Assembly: GCA_903898755.1 (NCBI GenBank)
Contig: CAIUGT010000119.1
Span: 1-46,981, forward strand
Source of the DNA: an uncultured bacterium
GTDB lineage: Bacteria; Planctomycetota; Phycisphaerae; Phycisphaerales; SM1A02
DNA length: 46,981 bases
Direction of reading: 5' to 3'
The translations under genes and the position numbers were made by a program. Below, piece by piece: positions 26,756 to 34,845 of this stretch. The notes beneath the pieces are model-generated. The model was not told where the DNA came from. It was given only the letters and a program-made list of their open reading frames with translations, and ran no database searches. The first letter of the stretch is position 1, and each line of letters begins with the position of its first letter.

Positions 26756-26762
26756 AGGAGGT
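26756..26762 (+). promoter_or_regulatory. Strong Shine-Dalgarno of mnmE
   Basis: AGGAGGT is 8 bases before the ATG at 26771. It fixes the start there rather than at the in-frame TTG at 26762, which lies inside this site. Confidence 0.8.
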
Positions 26763-26770
26763 TGACTTGT

Positions 26771-28252
26771 ATGAAAAACACAACAACTCCCGCCGAAAAC
26801 CACCATGAACAATGGCAACTCAACGATGTGATTGTGGCGGTGTCGACGCCGATCGGTCGTTCCACCCGCGCGGTCATCCGTGTTTCTGGAATCGGGGCGC
26901 TTCACATTTTAAGCAAAATGGAGCGGGCTTCCGCCATTCATGGGCGCGGAATGTTTTCCACTCGCCTGCATTTTTCATTTGGTGAATTGCCCGCGTTTGT
27001 CATTGTCATGCCTGGACCAAACTCGTACACGGGTGAGGATTCATTTGAACTGCTTGTGCCAGGCAATCCGAACCTGTTGGAAATGATCGTGGAGGACATT
27101 GTTCGCGCCCACAAAAATGTTCGCCGCGCCGGTCCCGGTGAATATTCGCTGCGCGCATTTTTGAGTGGCAGGCTGACGCTTGAACAGGTGGAGGGCGTGG
27201 CCGCGACTATTTCCGCCCGCACCGACGCGGAACTTCGCGCCGCCGAATATTTACGCAAGGGCACGCTTGGACAAATCGCCGCGCGGTTGTTGGAGGCGCT
27301 TGCCGACATGTTGGCGTTGGTTGAGGCGGGAATTGATTTCACCGATCAAGAAGACGTGGTGGCCATTTCGCCCAACGTGTTGTGCGTTGGTTTGCGCGCC
27401 GCCTTGCAACAGTTGAACGATATTTTAAGCAGCAATATTGCCATGGAGCAACTCGAGGCGGCGCCGTGGGTGGTGCTTGCTGGAAACACCAACGCCGGAA
27501 AGAGCGCGCTGATGAACGCGTTGTTGCAACAAGAGCGCGCGGTTGTGACCAATCAAGCGGGCACAACGCGCGACGCATTGGTGGAACCGTGGACCATTGA
27601 GGTGGCGGGCGGCCACGCGGAGGTGTTGTTGGTTGATTCGCCCGGATTCATGGGCGATGTCGCGCACGAACTTGTGTTGCTGGATCAATTGGGTCAAGAA
27701 GCGCGATTGAAAGCCATTCAACATGCCACATTAATTTTGCGCTGTCACGCGGCGGACGCGGGTGAAGCGCCTGTTGCTGCGGCGAATGAAATTATTGTGT
27801 TGACTAAATGTGATTTGTTTGGCGCGGCGACGCCAAGTGGCGAGCACAATGTTTCCAACAAGCCCGATGATTTTGGCGACGCGCACGCGACTGGCGAAAG
27901 ACAGTGGAATACCAACACAAACGTGGTTCACACCAGCTCAAAAAATAAAACTGGTTTGAAAGAACTTGCCCAAGCTGTTTCCGCGGCCCTGTCCACCAGC
28001 GGAATTTCAAATACGGGCGAAGGCATGGCGCTTGCGCAACGGCACCGCGCGCTGTTGGCGGCGTCCGTGATTGATTTACAACAGGCGCTCGCGGCGGCCG
28101 TGGCGGATGAAGCGCGTCGCCACTTGTCCACTCCAGAACTTGTGGCAAGCGCAATGCACAGCGCCATAGAAAATCTTGGCGCTATTGCGGGGCGCATGAC
28201 GGCCGACGATATTCTTGGTCGCATCTTTTCTAGGTTTTGCGTAGGTAAGTAA
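26771..28252 (+). CDS. mnmE: tRNA modification GTPase MnmE with divergent G3 motif
   Basis: With MnmG it adds the carboxymethylaminomethyl group to U34 of some tRNAs. The 493-residue protein has the N-terminal folate-binding domain (TPIGRSTRAVIRVSG, ...GPNSYTGEDSFELLVPGNP, ...PGEYSLRAFLSGRLTLEQVEG), the helical domain, the inserted G domain, and the FCVGK end with the conserved cysteine. The P-loop (GNTNAGKS), TTRD switch and TKCD box are present. G3 reads DSPGFM instead of DTAGLR, so the glutamate normally following is missing. About 30 Asn/Thr-rich residues are inserted after TKCD. Start fixed by AGGAGGT 8 bases upstream. It follows yidC, as in many bacteria. Confidence 0.92.
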   Translation: MKNTTTPAENHHEQWQLNDVIVAVSTPIGRSTRAVIRVSGIGALHILSKMERASAIHGRGMFSTRLHFSFGELPAFVIVMPGPNSYTGEDSFELLVPGNPNLLEMIVEDIVRAHKNVRRAGPGEYSLRAFLSGRLTLEQVEGVAATISARTDAELRAAEYLRKGTLGQIAARLLEALADMLALVEAGIDFTDQEDVVAISPNVLCVGLRAALQQLNDILSSNIAMEQLEAAPWVVLAGNTNAGKSALMNALLQQERAVVTNQAGTTRDALVEPWTIEVAGGHAEVLLVDSPGFMGDVAHELVLLDQLGQEARLKAIQHATLILRCHAADAGEAPVAAANEIIVLTKCDLFGAATPSGEHNVSNKPDDFGDAHATGERQWNTNTNVVHTSSKNKTGLKELAQAVSAALSTSGISNTGEGMALAQRHRALLAASVIDLQQALAAAVADEARRHLSTPELVASAMHSAIENLGAIAGRMTADDILGRIFSRFCVGK

Positions 28253-28333
28253 AAAATATTCGGGTGGTGGGGCGTGTCGCAGTTGAATAAAAATTACGCG
28301 TCAAGTTACGCACACAATCGCTACCTTGCCCAC

Positions 28334-28714
28334 ATGAAGGGCTCCTTGACCGTGCGTGTGCGATATTGCGAATGCGACCCCATGCGCGTGGTGCATCACA
28401 CGGTGTATCCAGTTTGGTTTGAAATGGGTCGCACGGAATTGTTGCGCTCAACTGGAAAGACGTACCGCGAAATGGAAGAAGCCGGTGCATTCTTGGCCGT
28501 TGTCCGCTTGCAGGTGAGTTATAAAAAGCCCGCTAAATACGACGATGAAGTCCGCCTAGAAACAACCATGACCGATGTTGGCCAAGTGAAGATTGAGCAC
28601 ACCTATGAATTGTTTCGAGGCGACGAATTGTTGTGCAGTGCGTCCACAACGCTTGCGTGCATTGACCGTGAAGGCAAGGTGCGGCAGATTCCAGAGAATT
28701 TATTTAAGGTGTGA
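28334..28714 (+). CDS. Acyl-CoA thioesterase, YbgC-like 4HBT hotdog protein
   Basis: A 126-residue protein from ATG 28334; a GTG at 28274 would give 146 residues and has a G-rich but badly spaced upstream site. The hotdog active-site motif CDPMRVVHHTVYPVWFEMGR, with Asp then HH and Y, is the 4-hydroxybenzoyl-CoA thioesterase signature. The typical strands FLAVVRLQVSYKKPAKYDDEV and CSASTTLACIDREGKVRQIP follow. It hydrolyses acyl-CoA or acyl-ACP; the chain length is unknown. It lies 80 bases after mnmE. Confidence 0.92.
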   Translation: MKGSLTVRVRYCECDPMRVVHHTVYPVWFEMGRTELLRSTGKTYREMEEAGAFLAVVRLQVSYKKPAKYDDEVRLETTMTDVGQVKIEHTYELFRGDELLCSASTTLACIDREGKVRQIPENLFKV

Positions 28715-28801
28715 TGGCACATTTGCGGCGCCTCACACACCAGTAATGGGGAACGCTTGCGTTGTATTGAAATAAGTGAAGCGTAAAAAATCGCCGCAAC
28801 A

Positions 28802-29167
28802 TTAGCCGCGCGGTTGCGAGTCGTCTTGAAACTTTCCAAGCCGCGTGCGAATGCGCAACAATCCATCCACAACGTTTTTTAAATCGTTCTCCAAGCCGCC
28901 GCGCAAGGCGCGATCCACTTCAAAAGACGCGGCGGAACTTTCAACCAACAACGTTAATGTTCCCGCGCGCATGGATTCAACCGACGCCACTTTTTGCAAC
29001 GCCAGTGGCGCAAGCTGCATCCAAGCATCGCTTGCCGCGCCAATGGATTTTTCCGTGCGCACAAACTGCTTTGCAAATATGGAAACATCTTTATTGATGG
29101 ATCGGTCAGGCTCTCGCCACGCGCGCCAGGCGCTTAGTTTCTGAAGTCGTTGCTCAAGTGGATCCAC
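28802..29167 (-). CDS. DUF721/DciA-like protein
   Basis: A 121-residue protein starting at GTG 29167. The pattern W...APLALQKVASVESMRAGTLTLLVESSAASFEVDRAL...LENDL...VVDGLLRIRTRLGKF matches the DUF721 (DciA) core: a strand-rich 'GTLTVxVxSSA' section, a helix, then 'IRxRLG'. DciA family proteins help load the replicative helicase in bacteria lacking DnaC. The protein is short and the assignment is by pattern only. It is divergent from the ABC transporter gene across 150 bases. Confidence 0.7.
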   Translation of the reverse strand: MDPLEQRLQKLSAWRAWREPDRSINKDVSIFAKQFVRTEKSIGAASDAWMQLAPLALQKVASVESMRAGTLTLLVESSAASFEVDRALRGGLENDLKNVVDGLLRIRTRLGKFQDDSQPRG

Positions 29168-29316
29168 CGATTCATGGTAGCGCCGACGCGCGTCCGATTG
29201 AAATACGCGTCAATTGCAATGGTTTGTATGACAAGTTCTATTCAGGGTTGCAAGCAACGCACCGCCCAAGAAATGCTGATTAGCGGCGCCGCCACACCAA
29301 CACACATGAGTATGCT

Positions 29317-30375
29317 TTGACCACCGTGCTTCCAATTCGCCTAGAAAAATTGCGCTGCGAATTTGGATCGACCACAGCGGTGGATTCCGTTGACCTGCAC
29401 ATTCCGGCGGGCTCGTTGTATTTCATGTTGGGACCATCGGGTTGTGGAAAGACAACCCTGTTGCGCATGATCGCGGGCTTTCAAGAACCAACCCGTGGAA
29501 AAATTTTCTTTGGCGACCGCGACGTCACACACACGCCTCCAGAAAAGCGAAATGCCGGAATGGTTTTTCAAAGCTACGCGTTGTGGCCACATCTAAGCGT
29601 GTTCGACAACGTGGCGTTTGGACTTCAGGTGCGTGGAGTTTCCACCGCCGAGCAAACCAAGCGTGTTGGCGCGGCGCTTGAAATGGTGCGCATGGGAAAT
29701 TTAGCGCAGCGAAAACCAAACCAACTTTCCGGCGGTCAACAGCAACGCGTGGCGTTGGCGCGCGCCATTGTGTTCAATCCAGAAGTTCTTCTATTGGATG
29801 AGCCCCTTTCAAACCTGGACGCCAAGTTGCGCTTGGAAATGCGCGGCGAAATTAGGCGCATTTGCACAGAAATTCGCATGACCACCGTGTATGTCACGCA
29901 CGACCAGAAAGAGGCTCTCAGTCTTGCCGACGGCTTGGTGGTGTTGCGCGATGGGCGCATTGAACAAATCGGCGCGCCGAAGCAGGTGTACCAACAACCA
30001 TGCAACGCCTTTGTGGCGGAGTTCATGGGCGAGACCAATTTTATTACAGGCACCGTGAAAAGATGCGACGTCACAAGTTGCGAAGTGGAAACCGCCGCCG
30101 GAATGTTGCAAAGCGATTGCGGCACCGCCAGTGTTGGCGCGCGAGTGACGCTGAGTATTCGTCCAGAGTCGTTTCGAATTACCGACGGACCCAATTCCAT
30201 TCGCGGAGTTTGCAAGAGCAGCCTATATTTGGGCGAGATGTCGCAACACCAGATTGAAACACCCGCAGGTATTGTGAAAGTGTTCGAGCTTGATCCACGC
30301 GAAACCACGCGCGTTGGACAACAACTGTCGTTGCGAGCGCAACCTGACGCCGTGGTTGTGCTTGCAGAGAAATAA
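29317..30375 (+). CDS. ABC transporter ATP-binding protein, PotA/UgpC/CysA type with TOBE domain
   Basis: A 352-residue importer-type ATPase. It has Walker A GPSGCGKTT (about 43-51), Q loop, signature LSGGQQQR, Walker B LLLDEPLSNLDAKLR, H-loop VTHDQKEAL, and a C-terminal TOBE-like region (about 235-350). The family pairs with permeases for polyamines, iron(III), sulfate or sugars. No permease or binding protein is encoded nearby. The only usable starts are TTG 29317 or GTG 29326. A 5-codon ATG frame at 29306-29320 (MSML) ends across the TTG as TTGA. It is followed after 1 base by an unrecognised gene. Confidence 0.9.
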   Translation: MTTVLPIRLEKLRCEFGSTTAVDSVDLHIPAGSLYFMLGPSGCGKTTLLRMIAGFQEPTRGKIFFGDRDVTHTPPEKRNAGMVFQSYALWPHLSVFDNVAFGLQVRGVSTAEQTKRVGAALEMVRMGNLAQRKPNQLSGGQQQRVALARAIVFNPEVLLLDEPLSNLDAKLRLEMRGEIRRICTEIRMTTVYVTHDQKEALSLADGLVVLRDGRIEQIGAPKQVYQQPCNAFVAEFMGETNFITGTVKRCDVTSCEVETAAGMLQSDCGTASVGARVTLSIRPESFRITDGPNSIRGVCKSSLYLGEMSQHQIETPAGIVKVFELDPRETTRVGQQLSLRAQPDAVVVLAEK

Positions 30376-30376
30376 A

Positions 30377-31165
30377 ATGATCCAGATAGAAGTAAACAAT
30401 GTTCTCGTAGAGTTGAAACCACAAGAGCGCCAAGTGTTCGCGCAGTTGATCAACTCCATGTTGCCCGCCATGGTGGGGGGTAAAAAAATTATTGAATTGT
30501 TGTGCAGCATTATTTCTGAAGGCGGCAAGCGCGGCATTGAAACCACAAACCCCACATATCAGGCGGCGCTGTGGGCCATGTACCAAATTGGCGTGCGCGG
30601 AGTGCGCATTCATAACGAGACCAACAACGCCGATTTGAAAACCGAAAAGACAACAGAGTTTGACAAGCAACCGTTTGAATCACACTTCACCATGGGCAAC
30701 ATCACCACGGGTCGCGCCATGGTTGCGTCCATGTTGTTGTTCACCAACCGCAGCATGCGCGTGAACCAAGTCATGCAACAGGTGGTTCCGCAAACCATTG
30801 ACTTGATGAAACCAACCAACGAAGCCGTGATGAAGTCGCGCTTGGCTGGCGAGGAAATTCATATCACCGCGGCGCGCTACTTCATGAAAATGATCGAGGC
30901 CGGACACGCCACTGATTCTTCAGAGGTTCGCTGCGCCCTGCAAGTATTGGCGGATCTTTCAGTGGCCGCGTTCTCGTACAGCGTTGAAAATAAAACTATC
31001 AACATAGAAGGTTTCAATGAGGCCAACGCGTGCGCGCTTGCCTACTTGCAAGGAATGGATGCCGACCAGATCGCGCAAGTGCACACCCGCGCGGCCAGCG
31101 CCAATACGCGCATGCGCGGCGCGGCAACTCCGCCAGTTCAAATGGCTCGTAGGCGGCGCTCTTAA
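30377..31165 (+). CDS. Hypothetical protein coupled to the ABC ATPase gene
   Basis: A 262-residue protein starting at ATG 30377, one base after the ATPase stop; the frame reaches 30290 but that part overlaps the ATPase. I recognise no family. It has no signal peptide or membrane helix. It is mostly helical: a first block LVELKPQERQVFAQLINSML...KKIIELLCSII, then TNPTYQAALWAMYQIGVRGVRIHN, then a Met-rich middle (TGRAMVASMLLFTNRSMRVNQVMQQ), and later helices ending in a basic MARRRRS tail. The tight spacing suggests a shared transcript and perhaps shared function with the lone ATPase. Confidence 0.7.
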   Translation: MIQIEVNNVLVELKPQERQVFAQLINSMLPAMVGGKKIIELLCSIISEGGKRGIETTNPTYQAALWAMYQIGVRGVRIHNETNNADLKTEKTTEFDKQPFESHFTMGNITTGRAMVASMLLFTNRSMRVNQVMQQVVPQTIDLMKPTNEAVMKSRLAGEEIHITAARYFMKMIEAGHATDSSEVRCALQVLADLSVAAFSYSVENKTINIEGFNEANACALAYLQGMDADQIAQVHTRAASANTRMRGAATPPVQMARRRRS

Positions 31166-31189
31166 ACAACGGGTTGGTGGATTTCAAAA

Positions 31190-31209
31190 CGCGGAGTTTT
31201 CATTCCGCG
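31190..31209 (-). terminator. Hairpin downstream of tmk
   Basis: Six-base GC-rich stem (CGCGGA / TCCGCG) with an 8-base loop, followed on the minus strand by TTTTGAAAT. It lies 20 bases after the tmk stop, in the gap where tmk converges with the preceding plus-strand gene. Confidence 0.45.
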
Positions 31210-31229
31210 CGCGAAGGCAATGCTGGAAT

Positions 31230-31901
31230 TTATTTTTGCGGCGCGCAGGCGGCGCATTTTGAACACCATTGCTCTAAGCCGCCCGTGAGTTGCGCGAACA
31301 CTTCGTCGGGAGAGCGACCCGCGTCCACCACAAGAAAATCATTCGGATTCTGCTGCGCTTGGCGTAAATAGCCCTGGCGAACACGTGCATGAAACTCCGA
31401 GCCCTTGCCCTCCATGCGGTCCATTAATGGATTCAATCGGGCCATGGCAATGGCGGTGTCGACATCAAATAAAACATTGAGATCTGGCCAGCGACCACCA
31501 ATGGCAACCTCCGCCACGGCGCGAATTTCGTGCGGCGGCAAACCACCCGCGGTGCCTTGATACGCCAATGTGCTTGCGACAAATCGATCGCTGAGAACAA
31601 ATGTTCCATCGCGCAGCGCGGGCTCAATGCGCTCTTTCACAAGTTGGGCGCGGCTGGCCATGTATAAAAGCATTTCGCAGCGCACGTCCATTTCACCGTG
31701 TTGCGGGTCCAACAAAATCTCGCGCACGCGTTCACCAATCGCGGTCCCACCCGGTTCACGCACAGTGAGCATTTTCAAATTTTTGTCCTTGCAAAATTTT
31801 TCCAGGCGCGCAATCTGCGTGGACTTTCCACTGCCGTCGGGACCCTCAAAGGCCAGAAATTTTCCGCGCAGGTTGTTCCACCAACTGTCGCTCATGATCA
31901 C
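31230..31901 (-). CDS. tmk: Thymidylate kinase with CxxCxxC C-terminus
   Basis: Phosphorylates dTMP to dTDP. The 223-residue protein has the P-loop EGPDGSGKST, the DR(Y/F) motif in VLSDRFVASTLAYQGT and the TVREPGGTAIGERVREILL substrate loop. GTG 31901 overlaps the upstream stop as GTGA; ATG 31895 is an alternative. The last ten residues contain three cysteines (213, 216, 219) in CSKCAAC, which is not a normal feature of this enzyme and could bind a metal. It is translationally coupled to yggS. Confidence 0.95.
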   Translation of the reverse strand: MIMSDSWWNNLRGKFLAFEGPDGSGKSTQIARLEKFCKDKNLKMLTVREPGGTAIGERVREILLDPQHGEMDVRCEMLLYMASRAQLVKERIEPALRDGTFVLSDRFVASTLAYQGTAGGLPPHEIRAVAEVAIGGRWPDLNVLFDVDTAIAMARLNPLMDRMEGKGSEFHARVRQGYLRQAQQNPNDFLVVDAGRSPDEVFAQLTGGLEQWCSKCAACAPQK

Positions 31902-32695
31902 TCTTCGGTGGTCTCGGCCACTTGCGGATCACCAATGACGGCGGAACCCACGCGCACCATGTTGGCGCCACTTTCAATGGCCACTTCAAAATCATGGCTC
32001 ATGCCCATGGAGAGAATATTGAACACGTCGCCACCCGCGCCGCTGCCGCGAATTTCTTGGAACAATTCATGGCAGCGCTCAAACGTGCGTCGCGCCGCGT
32101 CAAGTCCGCCCTCAAGGGGACCCATGCACATAATTCCGCGTGGCTTCATGTTGGGCATGCCAAGAAGTTGTTCCACTAAATGTTTCACGGCTGGCGGCGC
32201 AATACCGTGTTTGTTGCTGTCGCCGGACACGTTCACCTCCAGCAAAACTTCTGTTGGCGTTGGTCGGCGCGTTGAAGCGTCTTGCACTTCCTCGGCAATG
32301 CGCATGGAATCAATGGAGTGGATTAGGCGCGCGGTCTCCACGCATTTTTTAACCTTGTTGCGCTGCAGCGAACCCACCATGTGCCAACGCACTTGTGGAA
32401 GCGTGGCCTTGGGATCCATTTCTTTGCGCCTAGAAATCCATTCACCAATGGTGGCGGCGCGCTGCGAAAGTTGTTGCACGCGGTTCTCGCCAAAATCAAT
32501 CTGACCCATGTTCACCATTTCACGGATTTGCTCAATGCTTCCAGATTTGGAAACCACGATCAACACAACGCTGCCCGCGCGCTGACCAGATTTTTTTTCG
32601 GAGTCGGCGACACGTTGACGAACTGAATTCAAACGGTCGCGAAGCGCGGTTGCTTGATCAGCGTCAAACGGAACGGATGCTGTTGTTTCTGACAT
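31898..32695 (-). CDS. YggS family pyridoxal phosphate homeostasis protein
   Basis: PLP-binding, fold-III alanine-racemase-like protein that buffers pyridoxal phosphate. ATG 32695 gives 265 residues; the frame continues to 32806 but that part is not family-like. The PLP lysine lies in VLIVVSKSGSIEQI, followed by DFGENRVQQL, RWHMVGSLQRNKVKK, LIHSIDS, LLEVNVSGDSNKHGI and LSMGMSHDFEVAIESGANMVRVGSAVIG, all family motifs. It overlaps tmk by 4 bases. It is divergent from gpmI. Confidence 0.95.
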   Translation of the reverse strand: MSETTASVPFDADQATALRDRLNSVRQRVADSEKKSGQRAGSVVLIVVSKSGSIEQIREMVNMGQIDFGENRVQQLSQRAATIGEWISRRKEMDPKATLPQVRWHMVGSLQRNKVKKCVETARLIHSIDSMRIAEEVQDASTRRPTPTEVLLEVNVSGDSNKHGIAPPAVKHLVEQLLGMPNMKPRGIMCMGPLEGGLDAARRTFERCHELFQEIRGSGAGGDVFNILSMGMSHDFEVAIESGANMVRVGSAVIGDPQVAETTEE

Positions 32696-32869
32696 GCGCT
32701 TCAAGCGTAACAGCACGGCGCAAAAATCGGCAACATGAAATGAACGCGCAATTTGCCGCAAAAACGCGCGCCACACTGGCGCATCACTTCGCTCGCAATA
32801 CAGCACGTGGCACAGTTAAAAAAGCACGTGAGCAAGGTTGCGCCACATCCATCGCTGTATCCTGAGGAA

Positions 32870-34594
32870 GTGAACACAGCGAATCCGCAACACACATCTG
32901 GACCGGTGGTTCTGATCATCCGCGATGGATGGGGAAAAAATCCGCACCCCGAGCAGGATTCCTACAACGCCGTCAAACTTGCGCGCACGCCATGCGCCGA
33001 TGACCTTGAAAAAAATTGGCCGCACACGCTGATTAAAACCAGTGGCGAAGATGTTGGCTTGCCCATTGGCCCCGACGGACCCGTGATGGGCAACAGCGAA
33101 GTGGGGCACCAAAATATTGGCGCCGGTCGAATTGTGGATCAGGAACTCATGCGCATTACGCGCGCCATTCGTAGCGGTGAATTTGCGCGCAACGCGTCAA
33201 TGATTGCGGCGTTTGAGCACGCCAAAAAATCGGGCGCCGCCGTTCATGTCATGGGCTTGCTCAGCGACGGTCAAGTGCACAGCGACCTGTCGCACTTGGA
33301 GGCTATTTTGAACGCGGCCAAATCCAACGGCGTGAACAGCGACAAACTTTTTGTGCACGCATTTTTGGATGGCCGCGATACGCCATCGCAAGGCTCGTTG
33401 AAATATGTTCCGTGGTTGCAGAATGTTTTGCGCACAACTGGCGGAAGACTTGCCACCGTGTGCGGGCGCTTCTTTGCAATGGACCGCGACCACCGCTGGG
33501 AGCGCGTGAAGAAGGCGTATGACTTGTTGACTAAAAAATCTAGTGATAGCCCCAATTCCGACACGAACGCAAATTCTGTCACCAACCAGAATTCCACCAC
33601 CAACACAAATCCTGTTGCGGGTTCAGTTCACTCTGCCTCCGTCATAAGCCAGAACAACGTTGATGTGATGGCCGCCATTCAACAACACGTTGCGCACCCC
33701 ATAAGCAACACCGAACGCGGCGACGAGTTCATGCCACCCACGCGCCTGTTAAGCGATGGCGTGATTGAAAGTGGCGACACGGTCATATTTTTCAACTTTC
33801 GCGGCGACCGACCGCGTGAGCTGTGCAAAGCGTTTGTGCTGGATGACGCCGCGTGGAAAAACATTCAAGGCGGCGGATTTGACCGCGCGCCGCACCCAAC
33901 GCAACTTCACTTTCTCACCATGTCGCAATATGAACGTGGTCTGCCAACACAGGTCATGTTCACTCGCCCCGACAAAATGAAAAACATTTTGGGCGAGTGC
34001 GTGTCTAGCGCAGGCCTAACGCAATTTCGCTGCGCCGAAACCGAAAAGTTTCCGCACGTCACATTCTTCTTTAACGATTACCGCGAGGAGCCATTCCCAG
34101 GCGAGCACCGCGAAATTATTCCAAGCCCACGCGACGTTCCAACGTATGACATGAAGCCAGAAATGAGCGCGGCTGGCGTGTGCGACGCGGTGTTGCGGCG
34201 CATCGGCGCGCCCGACTGTGAATCACTGATTGTGGTGAACTTTGCAAACCCCGACATGGTTGGACACACCGGTTCGCTGCCCGCCGCCATCAAAGCGTGC
34301 GAAGTGACCGACGCATGCGTTCAGAAAATCATCAACGCCACGCTTGCGCGCGCCGGCCATCTTGTCATTACCGCCGACCACGGAAACGCCGAGCAAATGA
34401 AGAGCCCCACGACCGGTGAGTCGCAAACCGCGCACACCAATTTCACGGTGCCTCTATATATAGTTTCGCCCGTCTTTCAGTCAGCCAAGCTTCGCGACGA
34501 CGGTCGCCTGGCCGACATAGCGCCCACGCTTCTTCAGTTGCTTGGCGTGGCGCAACCCGCGGACATGACTGGTCGCTCTCTCATGGGCACATAA
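32870..34594 (+). CDS. gpmI: 2,3-bisphosphoglycerate-independent phosphoglycerate mutase with repeat insertion
   Basis: Interconverts 3- and 2-phosphoglycerate in glycolysis with two Mn2+ ions. Motifs are IIRDGWG (first metal Asp), GNSEVGHQNIGAGR with nucleophile Ser76, HAFLDGRDTPSQ, RFFAMDRDHRWERV, FFNFRGDRPREL and TADHGNAEQM. The start is uncertain: GTG 32870 gives 574 residues and places the domain 10 residues in; GTG 32828 adds 14. Normal length is 510-550. The excess is mostly at about 222-260, a Ser/Asn/Thr stretch built of six-residue repeats, after MDRDHRWERVKKAYDLLT. Confidence 0.94.
   Translation: MNTANPQHTSGPVVLIIRDGWGKNPHPEQDSYNAVKLARTPCADDLEKNWPHTLIKTSGEDVGLPIGPDGPVMGNSEVGHQNIGAGRIVDQELMRITRAIRSGEFARNASMIAAFEHAKKSGAAVHVMGLLSDGQVHSDLSHLEAILNAAKSNGVNSDKLFVHAFLDGRDTPSQGSLKYVPWLQNVLRTTGGRLATVCGRFFAMDRDHRWERVKKAYDLLTKKSSDSPNSDTNANSVTNQNSTTNTNPVAGSVHSASVISQNNVDVMAAIQQHVAHPISNTERGDEFMPPTRLLSDGVIESGDTVIFFNFRGDRPRELCKAFVLDDAAWKNIQGGGFDRAPHPTQLHFLTMSQYERGLPTQVMFTRPDKMKNILGECVSSAGLTQFRCAETEKFPHVTFFFNDYREEPFPGEHREIIPSPRDVPTYDMKPEMSAAGVCDAVLRRIGAPDCESLIVVNFANPDMVGHTGSLPAAIKACEVTDACVQKIINATLARAGHLVITADHGNAEQMKSPTTGESQTAHTNFTVPLYIVSPVFQSAKLRDDGRLADIAPTLLQLLGVAQPADMTGRSLMGT
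33551..33622 (+). repeat. Degenerate 18-bp tandem repeat inside gpmI
   Basis: Four adjacent 18-base units encode PNSDTN, ANSVTN, QNSTTN and TNPVAG. The first three share the pattern x-N-S-x-T-N; the fourth is decayed. The units keep the reading frame and lie in a surface loop of the enzyme. They look like an old minisatellite-type expansion. Confidence 0.75.
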
Positions 34595-34807
34595 GGCTGA
34601 GAGTATTTGACCGCACCACGTTATTTAGTTTTTGTAAATAAACAGAAAATTCATTGCGATCGTGGCGCGATTTAATCAAAAAAGTCTGATAAATTTTTCG
34701 CCGCTGTCCACCCATGACATTCCAGCGCCATCACGGTCTGCGCATCTTCTCGCCACTCAACGCCGCACAGATCATCAACCGCACCGTGTGGCATGTTGAC
34801 ATTTTCC

Positions 34808-34836
34808 TTGACTTTGCCCTTTCCAAAATATATTCT
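34808..34836 (+). promoter_or_regulatory. Sigma-70-like promoter of the PEP-CTERM-like gene, almost leaderless
   Basis: TTGACT (34808-34813), 17 bases, then TATTCT (34831-34836). Transcription would begin about 34843, only a few bases before the ATG at 34846, and there is no Shine-Dalgarno. The mRNA may be leaderless. Confidence 0.45.
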
Positions 34837-34845
34837 TTAAGACCT

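Noticed and set aside
28723-28799. 8-bp inverted repeat (TTGCGGCG / CGCCGCAA) around the thioesterase to DciA gap
   Set aside because: The arms are 61 bases apart and no U tract follows, so a terminator or operator is not supported.
29306-29320. Five-codon upstream frame (MSML) before the ABC ATPase
   Set aside because: Has no ribosome-binding site and is too short to judge; noted only as a possible TTGA coupler.
34625-34650. AT-only stem TTATTTA / TAAATAA after gpmI
   Set aside because: Weak base pairing and no poly-T; not a credible terminator.
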